A stretch of 64,000 nucleotides of DNA from Serratia marcescens subsp. marcescens ATCC 13880 (lineage in GTDB: Bacteria; Pseudomonadota; Gammaproteobacteria; Enterobacterales; Enterobacteriaceae). Each line of letters begins with the position of its first letter. The first letter of the stretch is position 1. The notes beneath the pieces are model-generated. The model worked only from the letters and a program-made list of their open reading frames with translations, was not told the origin of the DNA and did not search any database. The DNA lies in assembly GCF_017299535.1 (NCBI RefSeq), contig NZ_CP071238.1, positions 3,286,001-3,350,000 on the forward strand. The letters run 5' to 3'. A program made the position numbers and the translations under genes. Shown piece by piece: positions 51,121 to 63,055 of this stretch.

Positions 51121-51543
51121 ATGACGAGCGATCGGGAAGCGCTGCTGCAATTTTCGCAGGCGTTCTGTGAAGCATTGAGCAACGACGATGAAGGGCTGAA
51201 GCGCGAGATCCTCGCGCATGCGGGCAACCGTTGGTCGCTGGGGGTATTGCATATCCTGGGCACCCACGGGCCGCTGCGCCACGGCGAAATAAGCCGCCAA
51301 TTAGCGGGCGTGACGCAGAGAATGCTGACGCGGACACTGCGCCATCTCGAGCGGGATGGGTTGATATCGCGCTGCGATTATCAGGAAAAACTGCCCCGCG
51401 TGGTTTACACCATCACCGACGCGGGGGAAGAGATGCTGCTCAACATGCTGCCGCTCTGGTCGTGGATTATCGCCTCCGCCGACGCCTTCAGAGCGGCCCG
51501 CTCGCACTACGATGATCAAGAGCGAAGCGCCATCGAGGGATAA
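51121..51543 (+). CDS. HxlR-family transcriptional regulator
   Basis: Small winged-helix regulator of 140 residues. It shows the HxlR pattern: GNRWSLGVLHILGTHGPLRHGEISRQL, then TQRMLTRTLRHLERDGLI and the wing YQEKLPRVVYTITDAG. HxlR proteins usually respond to aldehydes, quinones or disulfide stress and control a divergent reductase gene, as here. The ATG at 51121 follows GGAGAGG. It has no N-terminal Cys at the usual place. Confidence 0.87.
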   Translation: MTSDREALLQFSQAFCEALSNDDEGLKREILAHAGNRWSLGVLHILGTHGPLRHGEISRQLAGVTQRMLTRTLRHLERDGLISRCDYQEKLPRVVYTITDAGEEMLLNMLPLWSWIIASADAFRAARSHYDDQERSAIEG

Positions 51544-51573
51544 ACGCGGGCATCCTTGCCCGTGAGGCGGCGT

Positions 51574-52286
<713 letters not shown>

Positions 52287-52290
<4 letters not shown>

Positions 52291-53158
52291 CCCGCCAGCT
52301 CCTCTTCGTCCGCGCCCAGGTAGGCGGCGATCACCGCCTCGTTGTGCTGGATCTCTTGCGGCGTGCCGCGGGCGATCACATCGCCGTGATCGAGCACGAT
52401 CACCCGATCGGAGATCTCCATTACCATGCCCATGTCATGCTCGATCAGCAGCACCGTGATGCCGTGATGCTGGCGCAGGAAGCGGATGATGCGGCTCAGC
52501 GCGGCCGTCTCCACCGGGTTCAGCCCGGCGGCCGGTTCGTCGAGGCAGATCATCTCCGGCGCGGTGCACATGGCGCGCGCGATCTCCAGCCGCCGCTGCT
52601 GGCCGTAGGACATCTCCCCCGCCAGCCGGTTGGCGCAGTCCGCCAGATCCACCACCTCCAACCAATAGAAGGCGTGATCGAGCGCGGCGCTTTCCGCCCG
52701 GCGGTAGCCCGGCGTATTCAGCACCCCGGCGATCAGGTTGCGGTTGCTCTGCATGTGCTGCGCCACCAGCAGGTTCTCCACCACCGACATTTCGCGGAAC
52801 AGGCGGATATTCTGGAAGGTGCGCGCCAGCCCGGCGCGGTTGACCAGGTGGGTGCCGCCGAACATCTTGTAATAGAGGCGCGAACCGAGCCGCTTCGGGC
52901 GTATCCAGTCGCCGGCGCGGAACTTCTGCCCCAGCACCTGGATCACGTCGGTCGGCCGCTTGTGGGTATTGAGCAGGATCGCGCCGCCGCTGGCGCGGTA
53001 AAAGCCGGTCAGGCAATTGAACACCGTGGTCTTGCCGGCGCCGTTGGGGCCGATCAGGGCGGTGATGGAACCGCGCTCCACCTCCAGATTGACGTCGTTC
53101 AGCGCCTTGATGCCGCCAAAGCGCATCATCAGGTGTTCCACCCGCAAAATGGCGTCGC

Positions 53159-53162
<4 letters not shown>
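52287..53162 (-). CDS. livG: Branched-chain amino acid ABC transporter, ATPase LivG
   Basis: ATP-binding subunit of 291 residues with Walker A GPNGAGKTT, a long insert before the Q loop typical of LivG, signature MSYGQQRRLEIARAM and Walker B MICLDEPAAGLNP. The ATG at 53162 overlaps the livM stop by four bases; the same frame stays open far upstream inside livM, but that part is an antiparallel-free shadow, not coding here. Confidence 0.92.
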
Positions 53163-54445
<1,283 letters not shown>

Positions 54446-54455
54446 GGCGTTCTCC

Positions 54456-55370
<915 letters not shown>

Positions 55371-55493
55371 AATGAGCAGTCTCGCCTGGTAAGGCCGCCA
55401 ACGCAGTCCGACGCGGCCAAAGGTAGTCGCGGAACGGGCGCGCCAGGGCGACGGCCCGTCTGTCATAGGGTTACAACTTCACGGTTCGGCCGT

Positions 55494-56612
55494 TTACAGT
55501 TGGTGATATTTGCCCTTGTCATCCCATTGATAGACCACGTAGTCGGAGACCTTCAGATCGCCCTTCTGATCCCAGGCTTTTTTACCCATCACGGTGTCCA
55601 CGTCGTGCGACTTCAGCCATTCGGCGGCCTTGGCGCTGTCTTTGCCGCCGGTGGCGTTAAAGGCGGCGGCGATCGCCTGGATCGAAGCGTAGGAGTAAAG
55701 GGTGTAGCCTTCCGGCTCAAAGCCGCTGGCGCGGAACTTGGCGATCACCGCCTTGCCTTCCGCGATCTGGCGCGGATCGTTGCCGAAGGTCATCAGCACG
55801 CCGTTGGTGTACTGCGGCCCGCCGGCGGCGGTCACCAGCTCTTCGGTCACCACGCAGTCGCCGGAGAAGAACTTGGCGGTCACGCCCTGCTCGCGCATCT
55901 GGCGCACCAGCGGCCCGGCTTCCGGATGGCAGCCGCCGAAGTAGACCACGTCAGGTTTGACCGAGGCGATCTTGGTCACCAGCGCGTTGAAGTCTTTCTC
56001 GCCGCGCGACAGCCCCTCATACAGCACCTCTTTAACCCCGCGCTTGTTCATCGCCGCCTTCGCTGCGTCCGCCAGCCCCTGGCCGTAGGTGTCTTTATCG
56101 TGGATCACCGCGATGCGTTTGGCCTTCAGGGTATCCAGCATGTAGTTGGTGGCGATGACCCCCTGCTGATCGTCGCGCCCGCACATGCGGAACATGGTCT
56201 TCATGCCGCGCTCGGTGATCTGCGGGTTGGTGGAGCCGGGGGTAATGGCGATGATGCCGGCCTCGTCATACACCTCGGAGGCGGGCATGGTGGATGAGGA
56301 ACAGAAGTGGCCGACCACCGCCGAGACCTTGTCCTGATCCACCAGCCGGTTGGCGACCGCGACCGCCTGTTTCGGTTCGCAGGCGTCATCCCCCTGCACC
56401 AGTTTGATTTTTTCCCCTTTGATGCCGCCGGCGGCGTTGATGTCCGCCGCAGCCTGCGAAGCCCCGCGCCAATACTGATCGCCATAGGTGGCATTCGGCC
56501 CGGAGAACGGCCCGGCAACGCCGATGACGATATCGGCCTGCGCGGAAAACGCCGTACCTAAACAACCGATGAGCAAAGCAGCGAGCGGACTTTTTATCAA
56601 TTTCGATGACAT
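55494..56612 (-). CDS. Branched-chain amino acid binding protein (LivJ/LivK type)
   Basis: Periplasmic binding protein of 372 residues with a signal peptide (about 1-26, AFSAQA before the cut) and the mature start DIVIGVAGPFSGPNATYG. The two Cys in DDACEPK and GHFCSSS form the conserved disulfide of LivJ/LivK. Only one binding-protein gene is present, whereas E. coli has livJ and livK, so I do not choose between the names. The ATG at 56612 follows a GAGGAAG site. Confidence 0.92.
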   Translation of the reverse strand: MSSKLIKSPLAALLIGCLGTAFSAQADIVIGVAGPFSGPNATYGDQYWRGASQAAADINAAGGIKGEKIKLVQGDDACEPKQAVAVANRLVDQDKVSAVVGHFCSSSTMPASEVYDEAGIIAITPGSTNPQITERGMKTMFRMCGRDDQQGVIATNYMLDTLKAKRIAVIHDKDTYGQGLADAAKAAMNKRGVKEVLYEGLSRGEKDFNALVTKIASVKPDVVYFGGCHPEAGPLVRQMREQGVTAKFFSGDCVVTEELVTAAGGPQYTNGVLMTFGNDPRQIAEGKAVIAKFRASGFEPEGYTLYSYASIQAIAAAFNATGGKDSAKAAEWLKSHDVDTVMGKKAWDQKGDLKVSDYVVYQWDDKGKYHQL

Positions 56613-57067
56613 TGTTATCTTCCTCAGCACTGTTGTAGCGAAACGCCCTAGGGCGCGGATCAGTCACTTTATGTGTAGACGGGGAAAATATTTTTCTTGA
56701 GAGCGCAGTCGCATTCCCCAAAAATGGGTAAGCAAAAATCCAGCCATTGTGACGACGAATACATATTGTTTGCTTATTCATCCTACATATCAGTTGCGGC
56801 GCGGCGTGTGGCGGGGATAACAGGGGCTGGGCCGTACGGCCAAGATGGGAAGGTGCAGGATAGCGAGAGTGACCCTGCACCATCGCCGTGCAAAGGCTTG
56901 TGCAAGCGGCGTCAAAACGATTTGGGATGCAAAAATCAACGCATAGCGATGGAAAATGCCGAAAAACAGCGCAAGGTGCTCATTCCCTCAGCAAACGCGC
57001 TTTTTTTGCAGTTTAGCGCTTTGACAAACCCCAGGCGCCCCGCTATTATTCGCCCCGTTCACACGAT
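56613..57067. promoter_or_regulatory. liv operon upstream region and tRNA-Asn promoter
   Basis: About 455 bases without a gene. The left part must hold the liv promoter on the minus strand. An AT-rich segment around 56690-56790 could bind Lrp, which controls liv genes in E. coli, but no defined site is seen. At the right end, TTGACA (57021-57026) and TATTAT (57044-57049) with a 17-base spacer form the tRNA-Asn promoter. Confidence 0.6.
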
Positions 57068-57143
57068 TCCTCTGTAGTTCAGTCGGTAGAACGGCGGACT
57101 GTTAATCCGTATGTCACTGGTTCGAGTCCAGTCAGAGGAGCCA
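57068..57143 (+). tRNA. tRNA-Asn (GTT), copy 2
   Basis: Identical 76-base sequence to copy 1, with anticodon GTT at 57101-57103 and encoded GCCA 3' end. Confidence 0.97.
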
Positions 57144-57152
57144 TATTTAGAG

Positions 57153-57185
57153 AAGCCCGCTTAAGGAAACTTAAGCGGGCTTTTT
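57153..57185 (+). terminator. Rho-independent terminator of tRNA-Asn, copy 2
   Basis: Same AAGCCCGCTTAAG stem and T run as copy 1. Confidence 0.9.
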
Positions 57186-57216
57186 GCTTTAACGCTAAAT
57201 GCATCGACAGGCAGCG

Positions 57217-58425
57217 TTACTCTGTGGCTATCGGCGCGTCATTCTCATCAATTTTTACCTTGCCCTGAATATCCGCAATCTTCTGCGCCAGATCCGTCAC
57301 CTGCGCTTTGCTGTGCAGCAAGGTATAGGTCAGATCAAACTGCGCACTGGCGCCAGGCTGCAACTGCTTAACGCGTTTTTGTTCGCGCTCGACAGTGACC
57401 GGGTAGGCATAGCTGGTGCCCGGCTCAATCCCCGTTACATACCCCTGTTTTAACGTATCGGTATTCTTCCACAGCGTCAGGACGGGCAACTGGCGGGTAT
57501 CGAACTGAATCGCCACCCCTTTGTCGCCCGCGTTATTGACCAGCGCCGCCAGTGCCTGATGATTCGGATCCGATAATGGCTTAATGTTAAAGACCATTTC
57601 ATCGAACCCTTTGGTTGGACCGGCATAGGTTGCCCAGGTCTTCAGCCCGGCTTTGGCATAGTCGTTAAACGGGCTGATGCTGGCCATCGGCGCCAGGAAG
57701 CGGGCGCCATTTTCCAGAATCGGCGCGCCGAAATTGCTGTGATAAATAATCTGGTAATCATGGGGATAATCCGCCCGGTTGGTTAACACATCATGCAGGC
57801 GGAAACTGTTGCTGCCGGGCACATAGCGCAATTCGGTCAGGGTTTGCAGATCGGCTTTTTTGAATGTGCTCTCTTTGATCAGGCCGCGAACACGAATTTC
57901 ATACGGCGCCGTATCCGCGACCTCAACCTCAACCCGCGAGGCCGGCGTATTGCCCGCTTTGCCGTGCAACGTGTAAATTTGCCCTCCTTCGGTCACTGGA
58001 TGACCGGTCCACTCATAGCCACAACGCACCATCATCTCATTGAAACCTTCCAGCCAGCCGAGCCCATTGCGGCTTTCCAGGTTGATAAAGGCGGGGTTGA
58101 CCACCTCTTTGACCGGGGAATCCCATCCCATTTTCGCGCCAAATCCTTCTGCCCGCAGGAGGTTCATGCCGCGGGTGGGGCTCAGCGTGATGGTCAGGCC
58201 ATCCTCGCTGCGGATAATCACGACTTTGCTGCCTTCTTGCTTACCGCCGTGCAACACCTTCTGCTCAATGCTGAACGTTTTATCCTTCACCTTCAGCGCT
58301 TCGCTCGAAATCTTCCAGTTTCCTTTCTCCACGCCATCTTCAGCGCTGGTCAGCACCCAACTCTGCGCCGCCGCCTGCCCTGAAATCAGGGCCGAAAACA
58401 CCGCCATCACCCATGTCTTTTTCAT
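57217..58425 (-). CDS. Exported aldose 1-epimerase-like protein (DUF4432 type)
   Basis: A 402-residue protein with a signal peptide (about 1-20, GQAAA before the cut) and a galactose-mutarotase-like beta-sandwich. Recognisable blocks are LSPTRGMNLLRAEGFGAKMG, LEGFNEMMVRCGYEWTGHP and YVTGIEPGTSYAYPVTVERE, which match the DUF4432 group of aldose-epimerase-like proteins. Most members are cytoplasmic, so export is notable. It may act on an extracellular sugar or polysaccharide. The gene stands alone, convergent with tRNA-Asn. Confidence 0.78.
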   Translation of the reverse strand: MKKTWVMAVFSALISGQAAAQSWVLTSAEDGVEKGNWKISSEALKVKDKTFSIEQKVLHGGKQEGSKVVIIRSEDGLTITLSPTRGMNLLRAEGFGAKMGWDSPVKEVVNPAFINLESRNGLGWLEGFNEMMVRCGYEWTGHPVTEGGQIYTLHGKAGNTPASRVEVEVADTAPYEIRVRGLIKESTFKKADLQTLTELRYVPGSNSFRLHDVLTNRADYPHDYQIIYHSNFGAPILENGARFLAPMASISPFNDYAKAGLKTWATYAGPTKGFDEMVFNIKPLSDPNHQALAALVNNAGDKGVAIQFDTRQLPVLTLWKNTDTLKQGYVTGIEPGTSYAYPVTVEREQKRVKQLQPGASAQFDLTYTLLHSKAQVTDLAQKIADIQGKVKIDENDAPIATE

Positions 58426-58849
58426 TTCCCTTCCCCTTTAGCTGAATCGATTTTTTATAAACAAGGAAAATCTACTGTTAAGCAGGTTAAAGAAATGTGA
58501 TGAGCTTCACCGGGTGAGTATTTGAAGAAATAGCGCGATAAAAATACGAATTTCATCCCAGTTTTAATGAAAGACGTTGAGTTTTTGCACGAAAAATGAG
58601 CTACCTATCAACATAATTTGTATCGTTTCAGCTAAAAGACAAGGAGACGGCTCCGGGCAAGCAAGACATCGTGAAGGGAGTGCGGGTGGCTTGTTTAACG
58701 CTATCCGGCCCAAACGAAAGCGCTCAGACAGCCTGCCCGTCTTGCGCCTCTTTGCTTTTACGGCCGCCTGCTTGTGTCAAAGGAGCCCTGGTGCACAAAG
58801 CCCGCTCCGGGGAATCTGAGCGAGCTTTGTGCCTTTCTGCCGTTAGCGC
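58426..58849. other. Intergenic region with a hairpin
   Basis: About 424 bases. The left 180 bases are AT-rich and should carry the promoter of the exported epimerase-like gene. The right part is GC-rich with short open frames that I do not trust. A strong hairpin, GCACAAAGC...GCTTTGTGC, lies at 58793-58832 near the end of the antitoxin gene. Confidence 0.5.
58793..58832. terminator. Hairpin downstream of the antitoxin gene
   Basis: The nine-base arms GCACAAAGC and GCTTTGTGC are extended by CCGCT/AGCG pairing; a U-run is weak on both strands, so termination is uncertain. Confidence 0.45.
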
Positions 58850-59152
58850 TTACAGCACAAACTCGTAGTGAGAGCCGTCCGGCAGTTCAATGTCCAGGCG
58901 CAGTTTGCCGCCGGCCGCCTCAACATAGCGTTTAAGCGAAGACAGTTTCAGATCGCGGCCCGGTTTTTCCATCACGGCAACGGTCGGCTGCCTAATCCCC
59001 AGCGCCTGCGCCATTTCAACCTGCGTTTTCTGTACTTTTTCACGCAGCTCGGCAAGGTGAATGTTCAGCATGATGTCCGCCGCCAGCGCCTGCGCTTTGG
59101 CCACGACCTCGGGCTTTTCATCCGCAATAAGCTGTTCCAACGTTCTGCCCAT
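58850..59152 (-). CDS. HigA-type antitoxin, XRE-family HTH
   Basis: A 100-residue protein with an HTH at about 42-62 (TQVEMAQALGIRQPTVAVME) followed by a short dimerisation tail ending in ELPDGSHYEFVL. It would neutralise the RelE/HigB-like toxin encoded just upstream and repress the operon. The frame is intact, although the toxin frame is broken. It begins four bases after the place where the toxin's original stop would lie. Confidence 0.85.
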   Translation of the reverse strand: MGRTLEQLIADEKPEVVAKAQALAADIMLNIHLAELREKVQKTQVEMAQALGIRQPTVAVMEKPGRDLKLSSLKRYVEAAGGKLRLDIELPDGSHYEFVL

Positions 59153-59156
59153 CGCG

Positions 59157-59509
59157 TCACTCCTTCTCGTTTAATGTGTTCAGCCAGTTCGTGAATTCCC
59201 GATCGGCAACCTGGATCATCCCATCGTAAAAACGCTTTCATTACCGGCTTTATTGCCCGCGCAAAGCACAATGCCAATACGGTACGGATCGAAAGCGAAG
59301 AATGCCCGCAACGGTTCGCCTCGGCACTGAATGCGCAACTCTTTCATATTGCTGTAACGTGAGCCTTTAACCGTATCGGCATAGGGTCTGGGCAGCCCCG
59401 GCCCCTTTTCCCGCAGGACCATCAATGCGGCAAGTACGCCGGCCCGATCGGCATCGCTAAGTGATCTGAACCAATGATCAAATGCATCCGTTGTTTTAAT
59501 TTCCCACAC
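59157..59509 (-). pseudogene. RelE/HigB-type toxin with a one-base frameshift
   Basis: Probable ribosome-dependent mRNA-cleaving toxin. The open frame from the GTG at 59509 gives 97 residues (EIKTTDAFDHWFRSLSDADR, MKELRIQCRGEPLRAFFAFD) and ends oddly as AGNKAGNESVFTMG. Adding one base in the short A run of the coding strand (59236-59238) restores the usual family ending KRFYDGMIQVADREFTNWL plus nine residues, with a TGA at 59157-59159. The loss removes the C-terminal part that usually contains catalytic or structural residues. A sequencing error is the alternative. Confidence 0.75.
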
Positions 59510-59947
59510 GGGACCGCCCTAAAATATAGATCAGCAACTATATAGATGTAAAGCTATAGCAGAGAGGCGCAGGGATAACATGCAAAGGCATACGTGGATA
59601 CTGCAAGGCTGAACGTACATCCACGCATTTTGCAAACGCAGTGCGAGGCATTCAGCTTTTTAGGCGCGGTGTCGAACAATCGTTCAGAGGCACGGAACGT
59701 TTCCCCGCCGCCCCTTTATGAACCCTGTCACAAAAAGCGCATAACGTTTTCGACGTTCTACGCAGCGGGCGGTGAGCGGCAAACTTGTTAACGCCACGTT
59801 ACATCGGGTTAGGCAACATTGTTAACGCCGATTGATGCGCCAAACGCATCGCGCCATGCGTTTATTGCGCTTATTTACTTTATTTTCCTGAGCGAGTCTT
59901 CAGCAACAGGCGCGGCGTCAGGCGCCAATAACAAACTGGAGATAAAG
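59510..59947. promoter_or_regulatory. Divergent region: toxin-antitoxin operator and citH-type promoter
   Basis: About 438 bases with no believable gene. Next to the toxin start, CTATATAG (59538-59545) and CTATAG (59554-59559) suggest an autoregulatory operator. Near the transporter, the 11-base direct repeat TTGTTAACGCC occurs at 59785-59795 and 59819-59829, spaced 34 bases start to start, as might bind a regulator. Confidence 0.45.
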
Positions 59948-61243
59948 ATGCATTCCTCTACCTCACCCATGACTCCCCGGGCCAGAGCCGGCGCGATATT
60001 GCGCGTCACCTCCGGCAACTTTTTAGAGCAGTTCGATTTTTTCCTGTTCGGCTTTTACGCCACCTACATCGCACACACCTTTTTTCCGGCCAGCAGCGAG
60101 TTCGCCTCACTGATGATGACCTTTGCGGTGTTCGGCGCGGGCTTTTTGATGCGCCCGATCGGCGCCATCGTGCTGGGCGCTTACATCGATAAAGTCGGCC
60201 GCCGCAAAGGGCTGATCGTGACCCTGTCGATCATGGCCGCAGGCACCTTCCTGATCGTGCTGATCCCCTCTTACCACAGCATCGGGCTTTGGGCGCCGCT
60301 GCTGGTGCTGTGCGGGCGCCTGTTGCAAGGCTTCTCGGCGGGCGCGGAGCTGGGCGGCGTATCCGTCTATCTGGCCGAAATCGCCACGCCGGGCCGTAAA
60401 GGCTTCTACACCAGTTGGCAGTCCGGCAGCCAGCAGGTGGCGATTATGGTGGCGGCGGCCATGGGCTTCGCGCTCAATGCGGCGCTGGAAGAAAGCGCCA
60501 TTCGCGAATGGGGCTGGCGCCTGCCTTTCCTGTTCGGCTGCCTGATCGTTCCCTTCATCTTCCTCCTGCGCCGCAAGCTGGAAGAAACGCAGGAATTTAC
60601 CGCTCGCCGCCACCACCTGGCGATGCGCGACGTGTTTAAAACCCTGCTGAAAAACTGGCCGGTGGTGATCGCCGGCATGTTGATGGTCGCCATGACCACC
60701 ACCGCGTTTTACCTGATCACCGTCTATGCGCCGACCTTCGGCAAAAAGGTGCTGCTGCTCAGCGCTTCCGACAGCTTGCTGGTCACCCTGCTGGTGGCGA
60801 TCTCCAACTTCATCTGGCTGCCCATCGGCGGCGCGCTGTCGGACCGTTTCGGCCGCAAACCGGTGCTGGTCGCCATGACGCTGCTGACGTTGGCCACCGC
60901 TTACCCGGCGCTGAGCCTGCTCGCCGCCGCCCCCAGCTTCGGCATGATGCTGGCCGTGCTGCTGTGGCTGTCCTTCATTTACGGCCTCTATAACGGCGCC
61001 ATGATCCCGGCCCTGACGGAGATCATGCCAACGGAAGTGCGAGTGGCCGGGTTCTCGCTGGCCTACAGCCTGGCGACGGCGGTGTTCGGCGGCTTTACGC
61101 CGGTGATCTCCACCGCCCTGATCGAATACACCGGCGATAAGGCTTCACCGGGCTATTGGATGAGCTTCGCCGCGCTGTGCGCCCTGCTGGCGACGCTGTA
61201 TCTGTATCGCCGCATCGCCATGCCGCTGCAAACCGCACGCTAA
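59948..61243 (+). CDS. MFS citrate/tricarballylate:H+ symporter (CitH/CitA type)
   Basis: Inner-membrane symporter of 431 residues, the usual length of the MHS-family citrate carriers. It has [19 protein letters not shown] in span 1, [12 protein letters not shown] between spans 2 and 3, [15 protein letters not shown] in span 4 and [10 protein letters not shown] in the second half. It would import citrate or tricarballylate with protons. The ATG at 59948 follows GGAG; the frame is open from 59819 without homology. It is followed after 27 bases by a binding-protein gene, an unusual pairing. Confidence 0.87.
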   Translation: MHSSTSPMTPRARAGAILRVTSGNFLEQFDFFLFGFYATYIAHTFFPASSEFASLMMTFAVFGAGFLMRPIGAIVLGAYIDKVGRRKGLIVTLSIMAAGTFLIVLIPSYHSIGLWAPLLVLCGRLLQGFSAGAELGGVSVYLAEIATPGRKGFYTSWQSGSQQVAIMVAAAMGFALNAALEESAIREWGWRLPFLFGCLIVPFIFLLRRKLEETQEFTARRHHLAMRDVFKTLLKNWPVVIAGMLMVAMTTTAFYLITVYAPTFGKKVLLLSASDSLLVTLLVAISNFIWLPIGGALSDRFGRKPVLVAMTLLTLATAYPALSLLAAAPSFGMMLAVLLWLSFIYGLYNGAMIPALTEIMPTEVRVAGFSLAYSLATAVFGGFTPVISTALIEYTGDKASPGYWMSFAALCALLATLYLYRRIAMPLQTAR

Positions 61244-61270
61244 CCCGCAATCGCAACAGGGAATCATGTC

Positions 61271-62077
61271 ATGCAGAAACTCACTCGTTCGATCCTCGCC
61301 GCGCTGGTGTGCGCCTCCTGCAGTACGGCGGCGCTGGCCAAAGACGTGACCGTGATGATCTCAGGCGGCTTCAAAGCCGCGCTGGAAAAACTGGCTCCGG
61401 AATATGAAGCTCAAAGCGGCGATAAAATCATTCTGGTGTCCGGCTCCTCGATGGGCAAAACGCCGCAGGCGATCCCCGCGCGGCTGGCGCGTGGAGAGCA
61501 AGCCGATGTGGTAATCATGGTGGGCGACGCGCTGGCCCAACTGGACAAAGGCGGCTGGATCCAGCCGGGTTCGCGCGTAGAGCTGGCCGACTCGCCGATC
61601 GGCATGGTGGTGAAACAGGGCGCGCCCAAACCGGCGATAAAAACGGATGCCGAGCTGCGCAATGTCTTGCTGCAAGCTGACTCTTTCGCCTATTCCGACA
61701 GCGCCAGCGGCCGCTATGTCAGCGGCCAACTGTTCAAAAAGCTCGGCATCGAGGAACAGGTGAAAGGGAAAGCGCATAAGGTTGAGCGCATTCCGGTGGC
61801 CTCTGAAGTGGCGCAGGGGAAATACGCGCTGGGCTTCCAGCAGGTCAGCGAATTGCTGCCCGTGGCGGGCGTCACCTTTATCGGCGAGCTGCCGGAAAAC
61901 GTGCAGTACATCACCCGCTTCGCCGGCGCGGTGACCGCCAAGGCGGAGCACCGCCGCGAAGGCAAAGCGCTGCTGAACTTCCTCGCCTCCTCTCAGGCGC
62001 AGCCGACCATTCGCGCGACCGGCATGCGAACCGTGCCGGCGCAGCAGCCGGTCAGGCAGAGTGATACTGTTCAGTAA
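61271..62077 (+). CDS. ModA-like periplasmic substrate-binding protein
   Basis: A 268-residue protein with a signal peptide (about 1-23, TAALA before the cut) and a type II binding fold like ModA (VMISGGFKAALEKLAPEYEA, ASGRYVSGQLFKKLGI, ALGFQQVSELLPV). No ABC permease or ATPase gene is nearby. It is cotranscribed with the CitH-type carrier and convergent with a LysR gene, overlapping it by 26 bases. It may capture tricarboxylates or sense them rather than bind molybdate. Its ligand is unknown. Confidence 0.8.
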   Translation: MQKLTRSILAALVCASCSTAALAKDVTVMISGGFKAALEKLAPEYEAQSGDKIILVSGSSMGKTPQAIPARLARGEQADVVIMVGDALAQLDKGGWIQPGSRVELADSPIGMVVKQGAPKPAIKTDAELRNVLLQADSFAYSDSASGRYVSGQLFKKLGIEEQVKGKAHKVERIPVASEVAQGKYALGFQQVSELLPVAGVTFIGELPENVQYITRFAGAVTAKAEHRREGKALLNFLASSQAQPTIRATGMRTVPAQQPVRQSDTVQ

Positions 62078-62951
62078 TCAGCTTTTCCAGCTCGGCGGCG
62101 ACGAAAGACTGCATGCGGCCGCGGCGCCGGATCAGACCGACGGTGCGTTTCACCACCGGATCAACCAGCGACACCGACGTCAACACCGAATGTTCTGAAG
62201 CGGGCATCGACATGGCGGGCACGGCGGCAATGCCGATGCCCGCCTCAACCATGCCCAGCATGGTTGTCACATGGCGAGTTTCACACACGCTGGAGCGTTC
62301 CGGCACGAGGTGTTCCAGGCGCTGATCGAGCAGATTGCGATTGCCGGAGGTTTTATCCAGCGAGACGTAATCCTGCTGATAAAATTCCCGCCAGGTGAGG
62401 CTCTTTTTACCGGCGAGCGGATGGTCACGTCGGCAGGCGGCCACGTAGACGTCCCCCACCAGCGGCACAAATTCAAGATTAGGCTGCAGCCGCCCGGCAA
62501 AGCAGATGCCGAAATCGGCCTGGCCGCCGGTGACCGCCTCAATCACATTGCCTGCGCTGCCGTCGATCAGCTTGACGCGCACGCGCGGATAGCGCAGCCG
62601 GAAACGCCGTATCACGTCGGGCATGAAATAGTAGGCCGCCGAGGGCACCGTGGCGACGGTAACCAGCCCCACCCGCTCTTGACTGACCTTATCGATATCG
62701 GCCATCACCGCTTCGACGTTCATCAGCAACTGCTCCGAACGTTCGGCAAAGGCCTGCCCGTACAGCGTCAAGGTCACGCGCCGGGTGGTGCGATCAAACA
62801 GTTTGATGCCCAGCGCGTTTTCCAGTTTCTCAATCCTGCGGCTCAATGCCGACTGCGACAAGCAGATAGACTCTGCGGCCAGCCGAAAATTGCCGTACTC
62901 CACCAGCGCGCGAAACGCATAGAGATCGTTGAGATCAAAATTTACGGGCAT
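62052..62951 (-). CDS. LysR-family transcriptional regulator
   Basis: Regulator of 299 residues with an N-terminal HTH (YGNFRLAAESICLSQSALSRRIEKLE split over about 17-45) and an effector domain of the CysB/TcuR-like shape. The ATG at 62951 is chosen (MPVNFDLNDLYAFRALV); an earlier frame from 62990 adds 13 residues. Its position beside the citrate-type carrier suggests that it controls that operon in response to a tricarboxylate, as TcuR does for tricarballylate. Confidence 0.85.
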   Translation of the reverse strand: MPVNFDLNDLYAFRALVEYGNFRLAAESICLSQSALSRRIEKLENALGIKLFDRTTRRVTLTLYGQAFAERSEQLLMNVEAVMADIDKVSQERVGLVTVATVPSAAYYFMPDVIRRFRLRYPRVRVKLIDGSAGNVIEAVTGGQADFGICFAGRLQPNLEFVPLVGDVYVAACRRDHPLAGKKSLTWREFYQQDYVSLDKTSGNRNLLDQRLEHLVPERSSVCETRHVTTMLGMVEAGIGIAAVPAMSMPASEHSVLTSVSLVDPVVKRTVGLIRRRGRMQSFVAAELEKLITEQYHSA

Positions 62952-63055
62952 AACGGCCAACTCTCCTTGCTGAAATGGCATAAGACGCAAACCAACGATG
63001 ATAACCGCTTATATCGCCACGCTCACCGGCTTTGGTGGTTGAACCACCAAGGCCC

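Larger units (their letters stand above)
57041..57188. repeat. 148-bp direct repeat containing tRNA-Asn, copy 2
   Basis: Identical to 21305-21452 and in the same orientation, 35,736 bases downstream. Confidence 0.95.

Noticed and set aside
58671..58868. A 65-codon plus-strand frame in the gap before the antitoxin gene
   Set aside because: Overlaps the antitoxin 3' end and a hairpin, weak ribosome site; not convincing as a gene.
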